A stretch of DNA of 6,848 bases from Candidatus Latescibacterota bacterium (GTDB lineage: Bacteria > Latescibacterota > MVCY01), in NCBI GenBank assembly GCA_030608245.1, contig JAUWEO010000098.1:1-6848 (forward strand). Direction: 5' to 3'. Shown piece after piece: positions 1-3,834 of this stretch. Each line of letters begins with the position of its first letter. Positions within the stretch are counted from its first letter, which is position 1. The position numbers and the translations under genes are program-made. Below the pieces are notes generated by a model. It did no database searches and was not told where the DNA came from. It saw nothing but the letters and a program-made list of their open reading frames with translations.

Positions 1-84
1 TGAAACTCAATATTCTCCTTTTTTTCTGATCATTCAGGAACTAAGCAAAGCTGATAAGGTGGGCGCTGGAAAAAAATCTTGCCT

Positions 85-105
85 ATATAAGTTTGAAATT
101 TATAT
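85..105. promoter_or_regulatory. AT-rich 21-bp near-perfect palindrome upstream of the lacI-type promoter
   Basis: The two 10-bp arms (85-94 ATATAAGTTT and 96-105 AAATTTATAT) are inverted around G95 and match at nine of ten positions; the exception is a G/T pair at 91/99. It lies about 55 bp upstream of the -35 box at 160. Its size and symmetry fit a site for a dimeric DNA-binding protein, but AT-rich palindromes also arise by chance. No specific regulator is recognised. Confidence 0.35.
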
Positions 106-159
106 CGCCATTGGGGTATTTCTTCACTCCAGTTTGGGGAAAAATGCAGGAAAAAATAC

Positions 160-188
160 TTGACAAGCTCCTCATTTCTGCTTATCTT
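160..188 (+). promoter_or_regulatory. Sigma70-type promoter for the LacI-family gene
   Basis: A perfect -35 hexamer TTGACA (160-165) is followed after exactly 17 bp by TATCTT (183-188), which matches TATAAT at four of six positions. Transcription would begin near 195, giving a leader of about 90 nt before the ATG at 286. The LacI-type palindrome at 240-257 falls inside that leader, where a bound repressor could block elongation. This is the best promoter match I found in the window. Confidence 0.6.
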
Positions 189-239
189 TTCGAAAATCGG
201 CAAAAGCAAGGAAGGGCCTTTTTATTTGCCCATTTGCTC

Positions 240-257
240 AAACGTTAAACGTTTTAC
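240..257. promoter_or_regulatory. Putative LacI-family operator, autoregulatory
   Basis: GTTAAACGTTTTAC (244-257) is a palindrome centred on C250/G251, matching in 12 of 14 positions with a perfect core AAACGTTT (247-254). LacI/GalR proteins typically bind even-length palindromes with a central CpG, into which the hinge-helix leucine intercalates. A second core AACGTT (241-246) lies immediately upstream, so 240-254 also reads as a 15-bp palindrome centred on A247. It lies between the promoter and the repressor gene, which suggests negative autoregulation. I saw no second copy upstream of the other genes in the window. Confidence 0.55.
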
Positions 258-285
258 CTTTTAGCAGAATTGGCAGAAGGTGAAA

Positions 286-1344
286 ATGAGAAAGAGTATG
301 TCAATAACTTTACAGGATATAGCTGAGCAAGCGCACGTATCCGTTACCACGGCATCCAAGGTAATCAACGATAAAGCCTCGGAGATCAGAATAAGCCCTG
401 ACACTCGGGATCGGGTTCTAACTGTAGCGAAGCGGGTCGGCTACAGACCCAATCCCTTTGCCCAGTCCCTGAGAACGAAGAAGAGCCGGAGTTTCGGTGT
501 GGTTGTGGCTGAAATGAGAAATCCGTATTTTGGGGCGATCCTCAGCGGCATAGAACAAGCAAGTATCGCAAGGGAATATTATCCTTTAATTTCCTCTTTG
601 GAGAATAACTTCGGGGAGGAGAAAGCGTGTGTGGAGGTGCATAGGGCGAACCGGGCAGCGGGGATTCTATTCGCCGGGACTGTATTCCGGCTGGAGGAAG
701 GAATTCTCCATCAACTGGCTGAGGATAATATACCTGTGGTTTTCATCGGGAACAAAGTCGAGGCACTTCGTATTCCTTACGTGGATGTAGATAACGTAAA
801 AGGAGCCTTCCTGGCCACAGAGCATCTGATTAAATTGGGACACAGGCGGATCGGGCTTATCCTGGGACCCGATGAAATCCCTGCATCTAAGAGAAGGTGG
901 AGAGGATACAAGCGGGCTCTGGAGAAATACGGTCTACAGCATGATGAAAGGTGGGTGGAACAGGAAGCTGAACTAAGATCAGACCCGGGTTCCGGGTATT
1001 CCGCAATGGTGCGGTTGTTGGAGGGCGATCCTCCTCTCACGGCTTTGTGCACCTTCAACGATCAGTACGCCCTGGGAGCGATAAGAGCGGCTGTGGAAAA
1101 AGGACTCGCTATACCCCAGGATCTGGCGGTGGTGGGATTCGATAACATCGCTGCGGCGGCCTACTATAGCCCTCCCCTGACCACAGTGGAGCAACCGATG
1201 CTGGAGATGGGGAGGATAGCTGCGGATATGTTGATCGATGCCATAGAGGGAACGCTTAAGAGAGAGCGTTCCTTTGTTACTTTGGACCCGAAATTGATCA
1301 TCCGGGAATCCTGCGGTGCTGGTCCACCGGATAAACCAAGGTGA
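286..1344 (+). CDS. LacI/GalR-family transcriptional repressor
   Basis: A 352-aa sugar-type repressor of standard family length. Residues about 9-28 form the LacI helix-turn-helix (LQDIAEQAHVSVTTASKVIN). The hinge follows at about 56-64 (NPFAQSLRT), with Leu62 in the position that intercalates into the operator CpG. From about residue 68 a periplasmic-binding-protein-like effector domain runs to the end, with the family hallmarks 'GHRRIGLI', 'FNDQYALGA', 'IPQDLAVVGFDN', 'PPLTTVEQP' and 'LIIRES'. The ligand cannot be read from sequence. I chose ATG 286 because GAAGG (276-280) lies 5 nt upstream. GTG 280 and ATG 298 are in-frame alternatives; the latter would be 17 nt from the SD. Oddities are His in place of the usual Gly in 'AGVS', Ala for Val in the recognition helix, and a few extra residues (about 31-35) before 'ISPDTRDRV'. 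It probably binds the palindrome in its own leader. Whether it controls the secreted-protein genes downstream is inference only. Confidence 0.93.
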   Translation: MRKSMSITLQDIAEQAHVSVTTASKVINDKASEIRISPDTRDRVLTVAKRVGYRPNPFAQSLRTKKSRSFGVVVAEMRNPYFGAILSGIEQASIAREYYPLISSLENNFGEEKACVEVHRANRAAGILFAGTVFRLEEGILHQLAEDNIPVVFIGNKVEALRIPYVDVDNVKGAFLATEHLIKLGHRRIGLILGPDEIPASKRRWRGYKRALEKYGLQHDERWVEQEAELRSDPGSGYSAMVRLLEGDPPLTALCTFNDQYALGAIRAAVEKGLAIPQDLAVVGFDNIAAAAYYSPPLTTVEQPMLEMGRIAADMLIDAIEGTLKRERSFVTLDPKLIIRESCGAGPPDKPR

Positions 1345-1424
1345 GGGGTAGATTGCCTCGCTTTTGCATCAAGACGTGGCAAAAACTGTCTCTGGTCGCG
1401 AAGAAAATAGAGAGAAAAGCCGAT

Positions 1425-1450
1425 ATTTTTCTAAGAAAAATTCAATTTTT
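1425..1450. repeat. Two overlapping AT-rich palindromes sharing one arm
   Basis: ATTTTTCT/AGAAAAAT (1425-1432 and 1434-1441) is a perfect inverted repeat around A1433. AAAAATT/AATTTTT (1436-1442 and 1444-1450) is a second around C1443. The arms overlap at 1436-1441, so in RNA only one hairpin can form at a time. Both stems are almost pure A/T and would be weak. They could mark inefficient termination after the repressor gene or a protein-binding site. Chance in AT-rich DNA is also possible. Confidence 0.3.
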
Positions 1451-1475
1451 GGGGTAGGCGAAATAAATAAAGGAC

Positions 1476-1486
1476 ATCACCTCCTT
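1476..1486 (+). promoter_or_regulatory. Anti-Shine-Dalgarno-like sequence in the leader region
   Basis: ATCACCTCCTT is identical to the well-known 3' tail of bacterial 16S rRNA, but the flanking sequence is not 16S-like, so this is not an rRNA fragment. Bases 1477-1486 are perfectly complementary over 10 nt to the ribosome binding site of the downstream gene (1847-1856). They also pair over about 8 nt with a second SD at 1782-1790. If one transcript covers both, it could sequester the RBS. On the minus strand the same bases read as a strong SD followed 2 nt later by ATG and only 11 codons, which I do not consider a gene. Confidence 0.3.
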
Positions 1487-1497
1487 AAGATTTCGCC

Positions 1498-1521
1498 GGC
1501 CGGCATCGCAAGGTGCCGGCC
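1498..1521 (+). repeat. GC-rich hairpin with GCAA tetraloop
   Basis: GGCCGGCATC (1498-1507) pairs with GGTGCCGGCC (1512-1521) over 10 bp, including one G-U wobble, and closes the four-base loop GCAA, a GNRA-type tetraloop. The RNA stem should be very stable. It is followed by TCCCCC rather than a T tract, and the minus strand also lacks a T tract, so it is not a standard intrinsic terminator. It could be a REP-like extragenic repeat, an mRNA 3'-end stabiliser or part of a larger leader fold. Confidence 0.5.
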
Positions 1522-1585
1522 TCCCCCAAGTGATTGAAGCTGCGTTCAAAACCTCATTCATTGACTAGCAAGAAGTAGTAAGGCC

Positions 1586-1724
1586 GTCATTCTGAGCCCT
1601 TCGCTGCTTGTCATTCTGAGTGCAACGAAGAATCTCGTTCTGCTCAGGACAGGCTCCGCGAAGAATCTGATGTATTGATGAATTACAGTAACTTATCAGA
1701 TGCTTCGACAAGCTCAGCATGACA
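1586..1724. repeat. MITE/REP-like imperfect inverted-repeat element
   Basis: The left end TGTCATTCTGAG (1609-1620) is inverted at the right end as CTCAGCATGACA (1713-1724) with one mismatch. The similarity continues inward through CGAAG-ATCT-type segments. An inner arm CGAAGAATCTGAT (1659-1671) pairs with ATCAGATGCTTCG (1695-1707), again with one mismatch. GTCATTCTGAG also occurs as a direct copy at 1586-1596. The composition matches a 'GTCATTCTGAGCGAAGCGAAGAATC...' repeat type that I recall from intergenic regions of many environmental bacterial genomes. No ORF is inside. The element is probably a non-autonomous repeat; its exact outer boundaries are uncertain. Confidence 0.6.
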
Positions 1725-1790
1725 AAAAAGGACTTTTTGCGAAAGGATTAAGGTTAAGAAGGGAGATACTTTCACCGAAGAGAGGAGGTG

Positions 1791-1856
1791 GTGCTAAATA
1801 GGTACATTCTTGAAATCGCAGTCAAAACACTACCACTTTATGATGAAAGGAGGTGA
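1791..1856 (+). CDS. Possible 21-codon leader ORF upstream of the CBM9-like gene
   Basis: GTG at 1791 opens 21 codons (VLNRYILEIAVKTLPLYDER then R) ending in TGA at 1854-1856, inside the ribosome binding site of the gene at 1861. A strong SD, GAGGAGGTG (1782-1790), lies directly in front, but its AGGAGG core is only 2 nt from the GTG, closer than normal. The SD has no other obvious start to serve: an in-frame TTG at 1810 would extend the downstream protein by 17 residues but is 21 nt away and would bury the signal peptide. The ORF may be a translational-coupling leader or simply chance. Confidence 0.2.
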   Translation: MLNRYILEIAVKTLPLYDERR

Positions 1857-1860
1857 AAAA

Positions 1861-2742
1861 ATGAGAAAGCTAACTATCGTAGTTGCAGTGGCTATTGCGA
1901 TCCTTGCCTGGAGTGGGATCAGTTTCGCCTACTCCGAAGGTGCCTGGGGCCTGGGGCCGTATCCCTGTGTAGGCCTCCCGGCGGGTGCCACGATAACCGT
2001 CGATGGCGATGATGGCGACTGGGCGTGGTTTCCTCCAGAGTACGTCATTACAATAGATGACATGGTTTGCACCCTAACCGGTGTGAACCCGCCAAAGGAC
2101 GACTTAGACATCGCTGTCATGGCGGCCTGGTCGCCTGAGAAGATGCACGTATTCGCCAGGGTCACCGATAACCAGTTAAACGTCGACGAAACCTCGATTA
2201 ACAATGGTTGGAAGGATGATCGATTTGAGATCATCATGGATGCCGACCACAGCGCTTCCTACACGGGAGGCGGCACTGGTGAAGGTTTCCGGGAGGACAT
2301 GCAGCAGTTTGTCTTCGACGTTATGACACCCGGCGGTTATCATCAGGTCGGCAGTATACAGTACATGCAGGACCCCGCCATGCGGTGGTGCGAGGATCCG
2401 GAGTATATGGAGGCAGTCGCTAAGGTTCTGCCCGTGGGTGCCGCACATCTGTCCACTGATGTGACAGTCACCTATGAGGTCAAGATGACCTGTTTTGATT
2501 GGTTGTCACGAGATGGGTATGCCGCCTCCACGCCCCATGTCTTTGCAGAGGGGCAGATCATCGGGATGGGCATTACCGTCAATGACGCCGATGACGCCGG
2601 CCGGACCCATCAGGTCTCAACCCATGGACCTGCTGAGCTGGGATGCCACGATCCGACTCTCTGCACCGAGTTTGAGATGCTGGGAGCCCCAACCGCTGTG
2701 GAACCTAAGTCTTGGGGAGCAATCAAGGCTCTGTTCCGCTAA
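1861..2742 (+). CDS. Secreted CBM9/DOMON-like carbohydrate-binding protein
   Basis: A 293-aa exported protein. ATG 1861 is the start because AAGGAGGT (1847-1854) sits 7 nt upstream (counted from AGGAGG) and the next residues form a textbook signal peptide: MRK, a hydrophobic stretch, and cleavage after S-F-A at about 23. The mature part looks like one beta-sandwich of the CBM9-like/DOMON-like type. Cues in order are 'ITVDGDDGDWAW' (45-56), 'AAWSPEKMHVFARVTDNQ' (88-105), 'GWKDDRFEIIMDAD' (116-129), 'VTYEVKMTCFDW' (203-214) and 'IIGMGITVNDADD' (233-245). Family members bind sugars, or in some DOMON relatives haem; no catalytic residues are recognisable. Six cysteines in the mature part could form disulfides after export. 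The C-terminus 'SWGAIKALFR' is separated from the domain by a short linker and may be a conserved tail. The gene appears monocistronic, with a structured leader upstream and a terminator downstream. The substrate is unknown. Confidence 0.75.
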   Translation: MRKLTIVVAVAIAILAWSGISFAYSEGAWGLGPYPCVGLPAGATITVDGDDGDWAWFPPEYVITIDDMVCTLTGVNPPKDDLDIAVMAAWSPEKMHVFARVTDNQLNVDETSINNGWKDDRFEIIMDADHSASYTGGGTGEGFREDMQQFVFDVMTPGGYHQVGSIQYMQDPAMRWCEDPEYMEAVAKVLPVGAAHLSTDVTVTYEVKMTCFDWLSRDGYAASTPHVFAEGQIIGMGITVNDADDAGRTHQVSTHGPAELGCHDPTLCTEFEMLGAPTAVEPKSWGAIKALFR

Positions 2743-2776
2743 TATGCGATTGGGTTGGGTTGTTAGCTAACCCCAA

Positions 2777-2826
2777 AAGGGGAGGGGTGAGAAGGATTCT
2801 TCATTCTCCCCTCCCCTTCTCATTTT
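2777..2826 (+). terminator. Rho-independent terminator of the CBM9-like gene
   Basis: AAGGGGAGGGG (2777-2787) pairs perfectly with CCCCTCCCCTT (2808-2818). The stem continues inward as AGAA (2790-2793) with TTCT (2804-2807) after a 2-nt bulge, leaving a loop at 2794-2803. The T-rich TTCTCATTTTATTA follows. This is the strongest intrinsic terminator in the window and separates the CBM9-like gene from the operon that starts at 3103. A competing small hairpin, CCCC-AAAA-GGGG (2771-2782), overlaps its 5' arm. Confidence 0.75.
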
Positions 2827-2938
2827 ATTAGCATTGTTAAGCATGATAACAGATGTGCAGAACCACTGCAAATTATTATTTTATACCTTCTTCCTTTTCC
2901 GATAAAACTCTCAGTACTCCGCAATAGAAGCTCTAAGC

Positions 2939-3000
2939 CCCGTCCCCGGGTCGTCTGTGCCCAGCCAAGGCTTCGCCGTGAGCTCAGGCGAACGGACGGG
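2939..3000. repeat. 62-bp nested palindromic element
   Basis: The outer arms CCCGTCC (2939-2945) and GGACGGG (2994-3000) are exact inverted copies. Inside the right half, TTCGCC (2972-2977) is inverted as GGCGAA (2987-2992) around the palindrome TGAGCTCA (2979-2986), with a single extra G at 2978. Nested perfect arms of this kind in a GC-rich island within an otherwise AT-leaning spacer suggest a REP/MITE-like extragenic element or a cruciform/protein site. It is unrelated in sequence to the element at 1586-1724 apart from a shared AGCTCAG. Confidence 0.45.
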
Positions 3001-3102
3001 TGGGCGAGCACTGGTGGCAGGCTACTGAGTTTGCTTTTTCGCTGAGAACCTTCACGTTCCCCAGGATATTCTCCAAATTCAGTCCAGCAAGGAGATTGCT
3101 AT

Positions 3103-3831
3103 ATGCGCAGATTTTGGTACTTATTGGCCTTATTTCTTTTTCTCATCGGCTGCGGGCGTTACTTTGCAGGCCCTATACAGCCGATGCCAGAGGATCGGCA
3201 AGGGCCGAATAAGATCGTAAGAGACGATGGCTCTGTCTCCTATATCTACGAAAGACTGGAGATAAATCTCAGGCCTGTATCAGATGATGAATTAAACAGG
3301 AGGTTTGCTGACCAGTCAACGGCTGGTGCTATGTCAACAAATCCTTACACCTATGGAAATTGGAAGCCGATGGGAGATGATTGGACCCCGCAGAGGGTTA
3401 CAGTGTTTCTGTTGAAGGTAAAGAATTATATGTACCCGAAGATGCAGGTGGACCCATATAAAGCCGAGCTTACCTCGGAGAGCGGGCGTCTGTATAAGTC
3501 CCTGAGTCTGCTGGAACTGTCAGAATATTACCGGGCGCACGCCATGAGCCAGGCCGGAAATCTCCACGTCCGGTTCCAGGAAAGAAAGGACGTGTTGAGA
3601 AAAACATTGTACAGATCTGACATCATGTTTAGCGGCCAAGAGGATGAAGGCTATATTGTCTTCCCGAAACTTGACCCCGATGTAAAGAGGTTTTCGGTCA
3701 CTCTTAAAGAGATAACCTTGAGGTTTGATTATCGGGATGAGCCCATGGAGACGGCCGAGCTTGCTTTTCATTTCCAGAGAGACGTATATAAGGGGTACCG
3801 TGCCCCCCCGTCATTGGCCAAGATAAGGTAG
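3103..3831 (+). CDS. Hypothetical lipoprotein, first gene of the secreted-protein operon
   Basis: A 242-aa predicted lipoprotein. AAGGAG (3089-3094) lies 8 nt before the ATG. The N-terminus MRRFWYLLALFLFLIGC is a type II signal with lipobox L-I-G-C, making Cys17 the lipidated residue. Gly at +2 gives no inner-membrane retention signal, so outer-membrane anchoring is likely. The mature part has no family I can name. Visible segments are 'NPYTYGNWKPMGDDWTPQRVTVFLLKVKNY' (80-109, broken here only by description), 'YPKMQVDPYKAELTSESGR' (111-129), and 'FSGQEDEGYIVFPKLDPDV' (176-194), followed by alternating beta-type sequence 'VTLKEITLRFDY' (199-210). This looks like an Ig-like/beta-sandwich extracytoplasmic domain. 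Its stop is only 3 bp from the next ATG, so the two proteins are probably made together. It could anchor or cap the secreted partners, but that is inference. Confidence 0.8.
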   Translation: MRRFWYLLALFLFLIGCGRYFAGPIQPMPEDRQGPNKIVRDDGSVSYIYERLEINLRPVSDDELNRRFADQSTAGAMSTNPYTYGNWKPMGDDWTPQRVTVFLLKVKNYMYPKMQVDPYKAELTSESGRLYKSLSLLELSEYYRAHAMSQAGNLHVRFQERKDVLRKTLYRSDIMFSGQEDEGYIVFPKLDPDVKRFSVTLKEITLRFDYRDEPMETAELAFHFQRDVYKGYRAPPSLAKIR

Positions 3832-3834
3832 CTA

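Larger units (their letters stand above)
1345..1860. other. 516-bp gene-free, structure-rich intergenic region
   Basis: No protein-coding gene is convincing between the repressor stop and the CBM9-like gene on either strand. Instead the stretch holds two overlapping AT-rich palindromes (1425-1441, 1436-1450), an anti-Shine-Dalgarno-like sequence (1476-1486), a GC-rich hairpin (1498-1521), a long imperfect inverted-repeat element (1586-1724) and a short possible leader ORF (1791-1856). I saw no good sigma70 promoter for the downstream gene: TTGCGA (1737) and GATACT (1765) are 22 bp apart, too far. No classical U-tract terminator follows the repressor gene. Confidence 0.7.
2743..3102. other. 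360-bp gene-free spacer before the lipoprotein operon
   Basis: Apart from the terminator (2777-2826) and the nested palindrome (2939-3000) I see no feature here. The open frames that cross it on both strands lack sensible starts, ribosome binding sites or protein-like composition. A promoter for the gene at 3103 must lie here if the terminator is efficient, but I found no well-spaced sigma70 hexamers. TTGCTT at 3031 has GATATT 28 bp further on, which is too far. Confidence 0.6.

Noticed and set aside
1..20. On the minus strand AAGGAG (20-15) precedes a TTG (10-8), resembling the start of a divergent gene.
   Set aside because: Only three codons would lie in the window and the SD-to-TTG spacing is just 4 nt, so it cannot be supported.
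1362..1384. TTTTGC/GCAAAA inverted repeat just after the repressor stop, considered as its terminator.
   Set aside because: The stem is only 6 bp with an 11-nt loop and there is no T tract downstream.
1476..1486. Possible 16S rRNA 3'-end fragment.
   Set aside because: Only the 11-nt anti-SD motif matches; the preceding bases do not resemble the conserved 16S 3' region.
1453..1488. Minus-strand mini-ORF (11 codons) preceded by AAGGAGGTG.
   Set aside because: The SD is only 2 nt from the ATG, the peptide is tiny and there is no supporting context.
1810..1860. In-frame TTG at 1810 extending the CBM9-like protein by 17 residues.
   Set aside because: It lacks a well-spaced SD and would place a polar stretch before an otherwise perfect signal peptide; ATG 1861 has an excellent RBS.
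2752..2787. Four G runs (GGG, GGG, GGGG, GGGG) as a possible G-quadruplex.
   Set aside because: The middle loop is about 17 nt and contains a CCCC run that would pair with the Gs; the terminator hairpin is the simpler explanation.
2820..3011. Minus-strand 63-codon open frame in the spacer.
   Set aside because: Its composition is not protein-like, it crosses palindromic repeats and there is no neighbour or domain support.
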